Positions 31,338 through 40,344 of a stretch of 64,000 nt of DNA are shown in pieces. The notes under the pieces are model-generated. The model was given only the letters and a program-made list of their open reading frames with translations. It was not told the DNA's origin and did not search any database. The stretch is taken from assembly GCF_003855255.1 (NCBI RefSeq), contig NZ_CP034072.1, forward strand, positions 2,284,330 through 2,348,329. Reading direction: 5' to 3'. The stretch is from Mycolicibacterium nivoides (GTDB lineage Bacteria > Actinomycetota > Actinomycetes > Mycobacteriales > Mycobacteriaceae). The position numbers and the translations under genes are program-made. How positions within the stretch are numbered: position 1 is the first letter of the stretch; the number at the start of each line of letters is the position of its first letter.

Positions 31338-32177
31338 TCACGGTACCGGCGGCGATCCCCAGATCGCCTGCAGCATTGCGATGGTGTCCATTGTCTCGAC
31401 GACATCATGAACTCGGATGACATCGACGCCCGCCGACCATGCGGGCGCGACAACGGCCAGCGATCCCGCCAGGCGGCCGTCCACTGCGCGTCCGGTGACG
31501 TTGCCGACGAACGATTTTCGGCTCACCCCGACCAACACCAGAAAACCGTGATCGCAGAGCTCAGGAAGCCGGCGCAGCAACTCCAGGTTATGTCGAGGGG
31601 ATTTGCCGAATCCGATGCCCGGATCGATCCACACCGGAGCGGCACCGCCTGCGGCAGCCGTCTGCGCGACACCGGTGACAAAGCCCGTCACCTCGCTGAC
31701 CACATCCTCGTACTCCGGGAAGCCTTCGGCGAGGACGGGAACCGTGTGCGCGTGCATGCTCACGTAACCGACGCCGAGCCGCCCCGCAACGTCGCAGAGC
31801 TTGCCCGAGACGTCGTTGATGATGCCGGCACCGGCCCGCACCGCTTCTTCGGCCACCTCACGATTGCGCGTGTCCACCGAGACCGTGCCCAGGTGGGCGA
31901 GCCCAGCGACGACTGGAAGCACGCGGTTGCGTTCCTCATCGATCGACACCGGTGTCGCACCCGGGCGAGTGGACTCTCCACCCACGTCCACCGCCCACGC
32001 CCCGGCTTCGAACATCCTTTGCCCTGCCGCGATCGCCAGTGCGGTGACGTCGAATCTGCTGTCGACCCAGAAAGAATCGGGAGTCGCGTTCAGCACCCCC
32101 ATCACTTTCATCCGGGCCGGGCCGGTACGCGGCGATACCGTGACGCGACGGCGCTGGTTCATCTGCGACCCGATCAC
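31338..32177 (-). CDS. Dihydropteroate synthase-like protein (divergent FolP paralogue)
   Basis: A 279-residue TIM-barrel protein with most dihydropteroate synthase signatures: VMGVLNATPDSF, DVGGESTRPGATPV, SVDTRNREVAEEA, INDVSG, DPGIGFGKSPRHNLELL, GVSRKSFVG and the terminal RVHDV. Two usually conserved loops differ: after DSF it has WVDSRFD where FolP normally has SDGG, and the MHMRG-type segment is MHAHT. DHPS joins p-aminobenzoate to a pterin in folate synthesis. The GTG start overlaps the stop of the MTHFR gene, so it ends a C1/propionate operon and is not with the folate genes folE/folB/folK. Probably a second, specialised or altered copy. Confidence 0.8.
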   Translation of the reverse strand: MIGSQMNQRRRVTVSPRTGPARMKVMGVLNATPDSFWVDSRFDVTALAIAAGQRMFEAGAWAVDVGGESTRPGATPVSIDEERNRVLPVVAGLAHLGTVSVDTRNREVAEEAVRAGAGIINDVSGKLCDVAGRLGVGYVSMHAHTVPVLAEGFPEYEDVVSEVTGFVTGVAQTAAAGGAAPVWIDPGIGFGKSPRHNLELLRRLPELCDHGFLVLVGVSRKSFVGNVTGRAVDGRLAGSLAVVAPAWSAGVDVIRVHDVVETMDTIAMLQAIWGSPPVP

Positions 32178-33136
32178 GACATCTGGGCGGGCGACCAGTA
32201 GGCCAACATCTCGGCGAACGTTTCGAACGCCGGCCGGGAAACACCGTATGGGGCCTCAAAATGAAGACTCAGCGGGTATCCGAGATCGACCACCCCGTCG
32301 ATGACCCGCTTGTACAGGTCGATCAGTTGTCTCCGCTTTGCGTCGGGCTCGCTCGCCGCCAGCCCTTTCACGAAGGCCTGCTCCTGCACAACGGCGCGAT
32401 TGCCCGGGTCCTGGATCAGCCAATCGATGAGGCCGACCCTGTCCTCCAGCTTCGGAACGAAACCGAACGACAGCAAGATCTCCGGCCGGTGGTCGCTCTC
32501 TCGGGTGAACTGCTTCAGGAACCCGACCACCGCATCCGAATAGAGGAGCTGGGTCATGGCGAACGTGGCTCCCTTGTCGCATTTGAACGCGAAGCGGGCC
32601 TGCTCAGCGGTCCGGGTCGGGATCAGGATCACCCCGCGGTTCTCGACGAGACCGTCGAATTTCGACAATGCGTCCGTCGGTGCGACGCCGGAACCTTCGC
32701 CGTCGCTCATCGTGCGTGGCACGCCGACGAAGATGACTCCATCGAAACCCGCCGCAGTCAAGTCGTTCAGCCGATCCCGCAATACCGCCTCGTCGGAGAA
32801 TGACGTGACCTGTGTGCACAACCCACGCACGCCCGGGAGGTGGGGCTGGATGGCCGACCAGTGATCGAGGACGTCCATCTTGGGCTTCATCTCGATGGGG
32901 CGGTCACCATCCTCGGCGATCATCGCCGGGATCATGACGTGGCCGAGCTGTCCCCCTACACCGCTCTCCGTGGCCAGTCGCGCCACCTTGTGCGCCTCGT
33001 CCGCCGCATGGCCGGCTCCACGGTCGAGGTTCGGTGGCACCAACTCGAGCGCAACGGTATTCAAGGGCACAGCTACCTCCGATTGCAGCAGCGAATCCTC
33101 CAGCCGGGTCAAAGCGTTCACCGGGCTAGCTGACAA
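32174..33136 (-). CDS. Methylenetetrahydrofolate reductase, mycobacterial FAD-independent type
   Basis: A 320-residue TIM-barrel protein with ALELVPPNLDRGAG at the N-terminus (Glu at the usual catalytic place), then GVRGLCTQVTSFSDEAVL, GFDGVIFVGVPRTMSDGEG, TFAMTQLLYSD and PEILLSFGFVPKLEDRVGL. This is the pattern of the MetF-like proteins shown in M. smegmatis and M. tuberculosis (Rv2172c) to reduce 5,10-methylene-THF without bound FAD. The product, 5-methyl-THF, feeds methionine synthesis. It overlaps the pyruvate carboxylase stop by 11 nt and the folP-like start by 4 nt, so all three are co-translated. I recall the same gene beside the prp cluster of M. smegmatis. Confidence 0.82.
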   Translation of the reverse strand: MSASPVNALTRLEDSLLQSEVAVPLNTVALELVPPNLDRGAGHAADEAHKVARLATESGVGGQLGHVMIPAMIAEDGDRPIEMKPKMDVLDHWSAIQPHLPGVRGLCTQVTSFSDEAVLRDRLNDLTAAGFDGVIFVGVPRTMSDGEGSGVAPTDALSKFDGLVENRGVILIPTRTAEQARFAFKCDKGATFAMTQLLYSDAVVGFLKQFTRESDHRPEILLSFGFVPKLEDRVGLIDWLIQDPGNRAVVQEQAFVKGLAASEPDAKRRQLIDLYKRVIDGVVDLGYPLSLHFEAPYGVSRPAFETFAEMLAYWSPAQMS

Positions 33137-36100
33137 CGACGAGTAGATCGCCGCCTTCGACTTGCGCGGTCCGCGCGACCGCGATCCGCTTCACCGTGCC
33201 GGATTCAGGCGCGGTGATGGCGGCTTCCATCTTCATGGCCTCGATCGTCGCGATGGATTGGCCCGCCTCGACGACCTGGCCCTCAACAACATTGACGGAC
33301 ACCACCCCGGCGAAGGGCGCACCGATATGGCCGGTGTTGGCCCGGTCTGCCTTCTCGGCAGTCGGGACCTCGCTGGCGATGCCGCGGTCACGCACCACAA
33401 TCGGCCGCAGTTGCCCGTTCAGGATGCACATCACGGTACGCATACCGCGCTCGTCGGCTTCCGAGATCGCCTCAAGTCCGATCAGCAATTCGACGCCGGG
33501 ATCCAGTTTGACCCGGTGTTCTTCGCCATGGCGCAGACCGTAGAAGAACTGATTGGCGCTCAGTCGTGAGGTGTCACCGTACTCGTCGCGATGCGCCTCG
33601 AACTCGGCGGTGGGCCCGGGGAACAACAGCCGGTTCAGAGCCGCCTGCCGCTTGGGACCTGGTGCGGCCAGCAATGTTTCATCCTCGTCAGACAAGTCCT
33701 GTTCCGGCTTGGCCGGACCGCGACCGTTGAGTGCATTGGTGCGCAGGGGTTCTGGCCACCCGCCCGGAGGGTCTCCGAGTTCACCGCGCAGAAACCCGAT
33801 CACGCTGTCCGGTATGTCGAAGCGAACCGGGTCCGCCGCGAACTCGTCGGCACCCACACCCGCTCCGACCAAAGCCAGCGCCAAGTCCCCCACCACCTTG
33901 CTCGACGGGGTGACTTTCACCAGGCGACCCAATACCCGGTCAGCGGCAGCGTAATTCACTTCGATGTCCTCGAACCGGTCGCCCAGACCCAGCGCGATGG
34001 CCTGCTGCCGCAGATTGCTCAGCTGGCCGCCGGGAATCTCGTGACGGTAGACGCGGCCGGTGGGGAATGCAGGACCCGACGCTGCGACGTCGAACGGCGC
34101 GTACACGCGACGCAGTGCCTCCCAGTACGGCTCAAGGTCACAGACCGCGTCCAGCGACAGACCGGTGTCGAGCGGGCTGTGAGCGGCGGCCGCCACGATT
34201 GATGACAGCGAAGGCTGACTTGTGGTGCCGGCCAACGGTGCTGCGGCACCGTCGACGGCATCGGCGCCGGCAGTCCACGCCGCGACGTAGGTGGCCAGTT
34301 GGCCGCCGGGAGTGTCGTGGGTGTGCACGTGCACCGGAAGGTCGAACCGCGACTTCAGGGCCGAGACCAAAGTCGCGGCGGCCGGTGCTCGCAGCAACCC
34401 CGCCATGTCCTTGACCGCCAACACATGCGCCCCGGCGTCGATGATCTGCTCGGCCAAGCGCAGGTAGTAGTCGAGCGTGTAGAGACGTTCACCGGGGTCG
34501 GAGAGGTCGCCGGTGTACGACATCGCGACTTCGGCGATGGTCGTCCCGGTGCGGCGGACCGCGTCGATGGCCGGACGCATCGAATCGACGTTGTTGAGTG
34601 CGTCGAAGATCCGGAAGATGTCGATACCCGTCGCCGCCGCCTCATCCACGAACGCGCGCGTGACCGTCTCCGGGTAGGGCGTGTAGCCCACCGTGTTCCG
34701 GCCCCGCAACAGCATCTGCAGACAGATGTTGGGCAGTGCTTCGCGCAGCGCGGCCAACCGCTCCCACGGGTCCTGCTTGAGGAAGCGCAGCGAGACGTCG
34801 TAGGTCGCACCGCCCCAGCACTCCACCGACAGCAGCTGCGGCATCATCCGTGCGATGTAGGGGGCGACGCGTATCAGTCCGCTGGTACGCACCCTGGTGG
34901 CCAGCAACGATTGGTGGGCATCGCGGAAGGTGGTGTCGGTGACCGCGACTGCCTTGCTGTTCCGCAGCCAGGCTGCGAAACCTTCGGGCCCCAGTTCACT
35001 CAGCCGCTGCTTGGACCCCGACGGCGGTGCCACACCCAGATCGCACGCGGGCAGCTTGTCGCGTGGATAGACCGCGCAGGGCCGTGGCCCGTGCGGCTGA
35101 TTGACCGTCACATCGGCCAGGTAGTTGAGGATCCGGGTGCCACGATCCGCGCTGCCGCGCGCGGTGAGCAACTGTGGTCGTTGCTCGATGAACGACGTCG
35201 TCACCCGGCCGGCGACGAAGTCGGGATCGTCCAGAACTGCTGCCAGGAAGGGAATGTTGGTGGCCACCCCGCGAATCCGGAACTCCGCCACGGCCCGTCG
35301 CGCGCGGGCCACAGCCGTCGGGAAATCACGGCCGCGGCAGCTCAGCTTCACCAGCATGGAATCGAAATGCGCACTCACCTCGGCGCCGAGGTTGGTGCCG
35401 CCGTCCAGGCGGACACCGGCACCACCCGGTGAGCGGTAGCCGGTGATGCGCCCGGTGTCCGGGCGAAACCCGTTCGCCGGGTCCTCTGTGGTGATCCTGC
35501 ATTGCAGGGCCGCACCCCGGATCCGAATCCCGTCCTGGGTGAGTCCGAGATCTGACAGTGATTCTCCACCGGCGATCCGCAGCTGACTCGACACCAGGTC
35601 GACATCGGTAACCTCTTCGGTCACCGTGTGCTCCACCTGGATCCGGGGATTCATCTCGATGAACGTATGATTCCCGCGCTCGTCGAGCAGGAACTCCACC
35701 GTGCCCGCGCAGCTGTAGCCGATCTGTCGGGCCAATGCCACCGCGTCCGCGCAAATCCGATCCCGCAGAACCGGATCGAGATTCGGCGCCGGTGCCAGCT
35801 CGATCACCTTCTGGTGTCGCCGCTGCAGACTGCAGTCACGCTCGTAGAGGTGGATCACGTTGCCGTGGGTATCGGCGAGGATCTGAACCTCGATGTGACG
35901 CGGGTTGATCACCGCTTGCTCGAGGAACACGGCCGGGTCCCCGAAGGCGGACTGCGCTTCGCGACTGGCGGCCTCGATCGCTTCCCGCAACTCGGCCGAT
36001 TCGTTGACGCGGCGCATCCCGCGGCCCCCGCCGCCGGCGACGGCCTTGACGAACACGGGGAAGCTCATCGATTCCGCTGCGGCCAGGAGTTCCTCGGGAG

Positions 36101-36518
36101 AACTCGACGGAGCCGAGGACATCAGCACTGGCAGTCCCGCCTTGCGGGCCTCGGCAATGGCTCTCGCCTTGTTCCCGGTCAGTTCGAGCACATCAGCCGA
36201 CGGTCCCACGAAGGTGATCCCCGCCTGCGCGCAGGCCCTGGCCAGTTCCGGATTCTCCGAAAGGAACCCGTAACCCGGATAGACGGCATCGGCACCCGCG
36301 TGCCGGGCCACCCGGATGATCTCGTCGACCGAAAGATAGGCACGGACCGGATGCCCTTGGGCACCTATCTGATACGACTCATCAGCCTTCAGCCGATGCT
36401 GAGAATTACGGTCCTCGTGAGGATAGACGGCAACCGTCGAGAGCCCGAGTTCGTAGGCCGCGCGAAACGCACGGATGGCGATCTCTCCCCGGTTGGCGAC
36501 CAGAACCTTGTCGACCAC
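33126..36518 (-). CDS. pyc: Pyruvate carboxylase, biotin enzyme
   Basis: Makes oxaloacetate from pyruvate, bicarbonate and ATP. The single 1,130-residue chain has the usual order: biotin carboxylase domain (MVDKVLVANRGEIAIRAF at the start, AGGGGRGMRRV ATP loop, EMNPRIQVEHTVTEEV), carboxyltransferase domain (TDTTFRDAHQSLLATRVR, about residues 530-800) and C-terminal biotinyl domain with the biotin Lys in EAMKMEAAI near residue 1098. It lies 25 nt after prpC in the methylcitrate operon. Oxaloacetate is the co-substrate of PrpC, so co-expression would refill it while propionyl-CoA is burned. Confidence 0.95.
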   Translation of the reverse strand: MVDKVLVANRGEIAIRAFRAAYELGLSTVAVYPHEDRNSQHRLKADESYQIGAQGHPVRAYLSVDEIIRVARHAGADAVYPGYGFLSENPELARACAQAGITFVGPSADVLELTGNKARAIAEARKAGLPVLMSSAPSSSPEELLAAAESMSFPVFVKAVAGGGGRGMRRVNESAELREAIEAASREAQSAFGDPAVFLEQAVINPRHIEVQILADTHGNVIHLYERDCSLQRRHQKVIELAPAPNLDPVLRDRICADAVALARQIGYSCAGTVEFLLDERGNHTFIEMNPRIQVEHTVTEEVTDVDLVSSQLRIAGGESLSDLGLTQDGIRIRGAALQCRITTEDPANGFRPDTGRITGYRSPGGAGVRLDGGTNLGAEVSAHFDSMLVKLSCRGRDFPTAVARARRAVAEFRIRGVATNIPFLAAVLDDPDFVAGRVTTSFIEQRPQLLTARGSADRGTRILNYLADVTVNQPHGPRPCAVYPRDKLPACDLGVAPPSGSKQRLSELGPEGFAAWLRNSKAVAVTDTTFRDAHQSLLATRVRTSGLIRVAPYIARMMPQLLSVECWGGATYDVSLRFLKQDPWERLAALREALPNICLQMLLRGRNTVGYTPYPETVTRAFVDEAAATGIDIFRIFDALNNVDSMRPAIDAVRRTGTTIAEVAMSYTGDLSDPGERLYTLDYYLRLAEQIIDAGAHVLAVKDMAGLLRAPAAATLVSALKSRFDLPVHVHTHDTPGGQLATYVAAWTAGADAVDGAAAPLAGTTSQPSLSSIVAAAAHSPLDTGLSLDAVCDLEPYWEALRRVYAPFDVAASGPAFPTGRVYRHEIPGGQLSNLRQQAIALGLGDRFEDIEVNYAAADRVLGRLVKVTPSSKVVGDLALALVGAGVGADEFAADPVRFDIPDSVIGFLRGELGDPPGGWPEPLRTNALNGRGPAKPEQDLSDEDETLLAAPGPKRQAALNRLLFPGPTAEFEAHRDEYGDTSRLSANQFFYGLRHGEEHRVKLDPGVELLIGLEAISEADERGMRTVMCILNGQLRPIVVRDRGIASEVPTAEKADRANTGHIGAPFAGVVSVNVVEGQVVEAGQSIATIEAMKMEAAITAPESGTVKRIAVARTAQVEGGDLLVVVS

Positions 36519-36543
36519 TGTTTCCTTCCAGAGCTTCCGCGTG

Positions 36544-37677
36544 CTAGGCCAGGGCCCGCTGCGGATGCCCGCTGTAGTCGCTGAGCGGCCGGATCAGAGC
36601 GTTCGACGCGGCCTGCTCCATGATGTGAGCGGTCCAGCCCGTGATCCGGCTCATCACGAAGATCGGTGTGAAGCAGGGGATGTCGAACCCCATCAGGTAG
36701 TAGGCGGGGCCGGTCGGAAAGTCCAGATTCGGCTTGATCTTGGTGGCCGCGAACATCGCGCTCTCCAAGACGTTGTAGATGTCCAGCCAGCGCTGTCCGT
36801 CCCGAACTTCGGACACACGCGCCAGCGCGGCCTTCATGGTGGGCACGCGGGAGTCACCATTCTTGTAGACCCGGTGACCGAATCCCATCACCTTGTCCTT
36901 GCGTGACAGCTTGCCGTGCAGCCATTCCGGGGCGCGGTCGGCCGAACCGATTTCGAGCATGTCGTGCATGACGACTTCGTTGGCACCGCCGTGCAGCGAG
37001 CCCTTCAAGGCGCCGATGGCCGCGGTGACCGCGCTGTAGATGTCGGACTGCGTCGAGGTGACCACCCGGGCGGCGAAGGTGGATGCGTTGAAGCTGTGCT
37101 CGGCGTAGAGGACCATCGACTGCTCGAATGCCTTGACCACAGCGGGTTCCGGAATCTCTCCGAAGCACATGTGCAGGAAGTTCTCCGAGTAACCCATGTG
37201 GCTGTGCGGGGCGATGGGTTCGAGGCCCCGCCGGCGGCGCATGTCTGCCGCGACGATCGTGGGCAGGACCGCATACATCCGCAGAGCCTTGGCCATGTTG
37301 GCCGAGGGGCTGCTGTCGTCTTCTTCGGGATCCTCGGCGCCCAGGTAGCTGATCGCAGTGCGCACCACGTCCATCGGATGGCAGTTGTCCGGCAGCTTTG
37401 CCAGCAGCGACTGCATCGAGCGGTCGATCCGGCGGGAGGCCCGCTCACGCTGGGCGAACAGGGCCAGCTCCTGATCGGTGGGTAATTCACCCTGCCACAA
37501 CAGGTATGCCACCTGCTCGAAGCTGCATTGCGCTGCCAGATCCTGCACCGGGTAACCGCGGTAGGTCAGCGTGTTGGTCTCGGGCACCACCTTGGAGATG
37601 GCGGTGGTGTCGACCACCACGCCGGCCAAGCCCTTGTGGATGCTCGGTTTGGCTGTGTCGTTCGCGGTAACGGTCAT
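36544..37677 (-). CDS. prpC: 2-Methylcitrate synthase PrpC
   Basis: Condenses propionyl-CoA with oxaloacetate to 2-methylcitrate. From ATG 37677 it has 377 residues. Citrate-synthase landmarks: HSHMGYSENFLHMCFGE, GSLHGGANEVVMHDM (active-site His), MGFGHRVYKNGDSRVP (second active-site His) and the C-terminal FVMSRITGWTAHIMEQ. The start codon overlaps the prpB stop (ATGA), which fixes the start although the frame stays open far upstream. Gene context (prpD, prpB, prpC, divergent prpR) separates it from the TCA-cycle citrate synthase. Confidence 0.95.
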   Translation of the reverse strand: MTVTANDTAKPSIHKGLAGVVVDTTAISKVVPETNTLTYRGYPVQDLAAQCSFEQVAYLLWQGELPTDQELALFAQRERASRRIDRSMQSLLAKLPDNCHPMDVVRTAISYLGAEDPEEDDSSPSANMAKALRMYAVLPTIVAADMRRRRGLEPIAPHSHMGYSENFLHMCFGEIPEPAVVKAFEQSMVLYAEHSFNASTFAARVVTSTQSDIYSAVTAAIGALKGSLHGGANEVVMHDMLEIGSADRAPEWLHGKLSRKDKVMGFGHRVYKNGDSRVPTMKAALARVSEVRDGQRWLDIYNVLESAMFAATKIKPNLDFPTGPAYYLMGFDIPCFTPIFVMSRITGWTAHIMEQAASNALIRPLSDYSGHPQRALA

Positions 37678-38594
37678 GGTGTCGCCCCTTGCAGCGAAAA
37701 ATTGAAGATGTCCGAGTCGAACTGGTTGTAGTCGTTGTAACGCAGGAGTTCGTAGAGCCGGCTTCGGTGTTGCATCTGATCGAGAAGACCGGATTGCGTA
37801 CCTGCCGAGGCAATTTCGCGAAGACCGACCTCGACGGCATGCATAGCCAGGCGCAGCGTGGTGACCGGGTAGATCACCGCGTTGTATCCGATCTCGGACA
37901 ACTGGCCGGTCGTCAGCAGTTCGGACTTTCCGAATTCGGTCATGTTGGCCAGCAACGGCACGTCCACGGCCTCCCGGAACTGCTCGAAATCGGCCGGGGT
38001 GTGCAGCGCCTCGGTGAAGATCAGGTCGGCACCCGCGTCGGCGTAAGCCTTGGCCCGGTCGATCGCCGCGGAGATCCCCTCGATCCCCGCGGCATCGGTA
38101 CGCGCACAAATGACGAAATCGGGGTCACGACGGGCCGAGACCGCTGCCCGCAGCCGCTTGACCATCTCGGCCGTCTCGACGACTGCCTTACCGTCGAGAT
38201 GTCCGCACCGCTTGGGATTCACCTGGTCTTCCAAGTGAAGTCCGGCCAGGCCGGCATCTTCGAGCAGCGTCACCGTACGGGCGGCGCTCATCGGTTCACC
38301 GAACCCGGTGTCGGCATCGATCAACGTCGGAAGATCTGTGCTCGAAGCGATCTGGGCACCTCGCCCGGCCACCTCGGTCAGCGTGGTCAGCCCGATGTCC
38401 GGCAGGCCCAGGTCGGCGGACAGAACCGCGCCCGAGACGTAGACGCCGTCGAAGCCGATCTCGGTGACGAGCTTGGCCACCAGCGGGGAGAACGCACCGG
38501 GGAAGCGCAGGAGCCGGCCGGATTCCAAACCGCGTCGGAACTTCCGGCGCTTCTCGGCGGCGGAAGCGGCAGAGCCGAGCAAGCCAGCGCTCAT
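37674..38594 (-). CDS. prpB: 2-Methylisocitrate lyase PrpB
   Basis: Splits 2-methylisocitrate into pyruvate and succinate, the last step of the methylcitrate cycle. From ATG 38594 it has 306 residues, starting MSAGLLGSAASAAEKRRKFR. The signature LEDQVNPKRCGHLDGK (KRCGH motif of the isocitrate-lyase superfamily) and DADTGFGEP confirm the family. M. tuberculosis has no prpB and uses isocitrate lyase instead; its presence here fits a rapid grower. The true start is the last of five ATGAGCGCT copies: four tandem repeats, each with its own ribosome site and ATG, precede it. The stop overlaps prpC. Confidence 0.95.
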   Translation of the reverse strand: MSAGLLGSAASAAEKRRKFRRGLESGRLLRFPGAFSPLVAKLVTEIGFDGVYVSGAVLSADLGLPDIGLTTLTEVAGRGAQIASSTDLPTLIDADTGFGEPMSAARTVTLLEDAGLAGLHLEDQVNPKRCGHLDGKAVVETAEMVKRLRAAVSARRDPDFVICARTDAAGIEGISAAIDRAKAYADAGADLIFTEALHTPADFEQFREAVDVPLLANMTEFGKSELLTTGQLSEIGYNAVIYPVTTLRLAMHAVEVGLREIASAGTQSGLLDQMQHRSRLYELLRYNDYNQFDSDIFNFSLQGATP

Positions 38595-38722
38595 CGGTGC
38601 TGTCCTCTCTTCGCGCAAGCGCTCATCGGTGCTGTCCTCTCTTCGCGCAAGCGCTCATCGGTGCTGTCCTCTCTTCGCGCAAGCGCTCATCGGTGCTGTC
38701 CTCTCTTCGCGCAAGCGCTCAT
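38591..38722 (-). repeat. Four perfect 32-bp tandem repeats encoding coupled minicistrons between prpD and prpB
   Basis: On the minus strand, ATG codons at 38722, 38690, 38658 and 38626 each open an identical 11-codon frame ([11 protein letters not shown]) that ends in TGA; every TGA overlaps the next ATG (ATGA), the first ATG overlaps the prpD stop (CGATGA) and the last TGA overlaps the prpB ATG at 38594. Each unit carries its own AGAGAGGA ribosome site about 7 nt before the next ATG. Exact repeats cover 38595-38722. The 12-bp word CCGATGAGCGCT at both the prpD stop and the prpB start could have seeded slippage. The layout is like the MIRU minisatellites of M. tuberculosis. Confidence 0.95.
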
Positions 38723-40224
38723 CGGAAAATCCCCGAGGGAACCGTCGGCGCCTTGTCCAACACCCGCGGATCGACCCGGACATTGAGCGCGCCGAGCCCG
38801 CCCGACTTGGTCGCCGAAACGTCCTCGACAGCACTCAGGAACCGTTGCTGCTCTTCGGCTTCAACGACACCGTCGGCCAGTTCTGCGAACTTGGCGACGT
38901 ACTGTTCGCGCTCGAACGGCCGCGCCCCCAACGGGTGAGCGTCGGCGACGGCGAGTTCGTCGACGATGGTCTCGCCGCTCTTGAGGGTGACGACGGCTTT
39001 CGCACCGAACGCCTTCTCGGCCGGTTCATTCGAGTGGTAACGCCGCGTCCACTCCGGATCCTCGACTGTGGAGATCTTGCGCCACAGCTCGATGGTGTCG
39101 GGCCGGTGCGCCCGCTCGGGGGCATACGACCGCTCGTGGTGCCAGGTCCCGTCCTGCAAGGCGACGGCGAAGATGTACATCACCGAGTGGTCGAGCGTCT
39201 CGCGGGACGCATCCGGATCGAATTTCTGCGGATCATTGGACCCGGTACCGATCACGACGTGGGTGTGATTGCTGGTGTGCAGCACGATCGTGGCGATCTG
39301 ATCCAGGTCGCCGATGCGCTCGCGCATCCGCCGCGCCAGGTCGATCGGCGCCTGGCTCTGGTACTCCGCCGAGTGTTCCTTGGTGTATGTGTCCAGGATG
39401 GCGCGCTTGGGTTCACCCGGTCCGGGCAGCGGGACCCGGTAGGTGTGCTCGGGGCCGGCGAGCATCCAGGCGATCACGCCGTCCTCGCCCTCCCAGATCG
39501 GTGCCGGCGAACCCTCGCCGCGCATCGCGCGGTCCACGGCCTCGATGGCGACCTTGCCCGCCCACGCGGGCGCATAGGCCTTCCAGCTGGAGATCAGACC
39601 CTTGCGCGACTGGCGGGTGGCGGTGGTCAGGTGCAGGGCCTGACCGATTGCGGCGTAGATGGTTTCGGGATCCAGCCGCAGCATGGTGCCCAGCCCGGCG
39701 GCGACTGACGGGCCCAGATGGGCGACGTGGTCGATCTTGTGTCGGTGCAGGCAGATTCCCTTGACCAGGTCGACCTGCACCTCGTAGGCGGTCGCGATGC
39801 CGCGGATCAGGTCGGTGCCGCTCACGCCGAGCTGCTGCGCCACGGCGACGAGGGCGGGGATGTTGTCACCGGGGTGGGAGTATTCGGCGGCCAGGAACGT
39901 GTCGTGGAAGTCCAGTTCGCGGACTGCGACACCGTTGGCCCAGGCCGCCCATTCGGGCGAGACCGTGCCGTCGACGCCGAACACGGTGGCACCCCGCGGT
40001 GTCTTGTGCGCGAGGGCCTGGGCACGGGCCACCGTCACCGGCCGGCGGATCACCGACGCAGCCGACACCGCGGCGTTGTCGATGATGCGGTTGATCACCA
40101 TCGCCTCGGTCTCGGGTGGGACGGCTACCGGGTCGGCCGCGATCTCGGCGATCTTCCAAGCCAAGTGTTCGCTGCGCGGGAAGTCTTCGGCGCTGCGCCG
40201 GGTTCTGACGTCATGTTCAAGCAT
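38719..40224 (-). CDS. prpD: 2-Methylcitrate dehydratase PrpD
   Basis: MmgE/PrpD-family enzyme of 501 residues that dehydrates 2-methylcitrate to 2-methyl-cis-aconitate. Characteristic blocks: [75 protein letters not shown] and [19 protein letters not shown]. First gene of the operon, divergent from prpR across about 110 nt. ATG 40224 and GTG 40233 are both possible starts; the context is weak for each. The TGA stop is the first of the chain of overlapping ATGA junctions leading to prpB. Confidence 0.93.
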   Translation of the reverse strand: MLEHDVRTRRSAEDFPRSEHLAWKIAEIAADPVAVPPETEAMVINRIIDNAAVSAASVIRRPVTVARAQALAHKTPRGATVFGVDGTVSPEWAAWANGVAVRELDFHDTFLAAEYSHPGDNIPALVAVAQQLGVSGTDLIRGIATAYEVQVDLVKGICLHRHKIDHVAHLGPSVAAGLGTMLRLDPETIYAAIGQALHLTTATRQSRKGLISSWKAYAPAWAGKVAIEAVDRAMRGEGSPAPIWEGEDGVIAWMLAGPEHTYRVPLPGPGEPKRAILDTYTKEHSAEYQSQAPIDLARRMRERIGDLDQIATIVLHTSNHTHVVIGTGSNDPQKFDPDASRETLDHSVMYIFAVALQDGTWHHERSYAPERAHRPDTIELWRKISTVEDPEWTRRYHSNEPAEKAFGAKAVVTLKSGETIVDELAVADAHPLGARPFEREQYVAKFAELADGVVEAEEQQRFLSAVEDVSATKSGGLGALNVRVDPRVLDKAPTVPSGIFR

Positions 40225-40301
40225 GATCCGCACGGTACGCAGATGCGATCACCAGGGAAACCACCTGTAAATGCGTATTTTTGTGTCCTTTGGCGGCCGT
40301 T

Positions 40302-40309
40302 TTTGCGAA
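40302..40309. promoter_or_regulatory. Candidate PrpR operator, TTTGCGAA
   Basis: In the prpD-prpR divergent region. PrpR of M. tuberculosis is reported to bind a short TTTGCAAA-type palindrome; TTTGCGAA differs by one base. The area (TTTTTGTG...TTTTTGCGAATC) is AT-rich for this genome. Weak evidence because the motif is short. Confidence 0.35.
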
Positions 40310-40344
40310 TCTTGTGAAACCCGGTCGGGGTAGCCTCGTCAGCG

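Noticed and set aside
38464..39708. Plus-strand ORFs containing repeated [19 protein letters not shown] segments
   Set aside because: They come from reading the 32-bp repeats on the wrong strand; the minus-strand minicistrons with ribosome sites and ATGA overlaps are the sensible reading.
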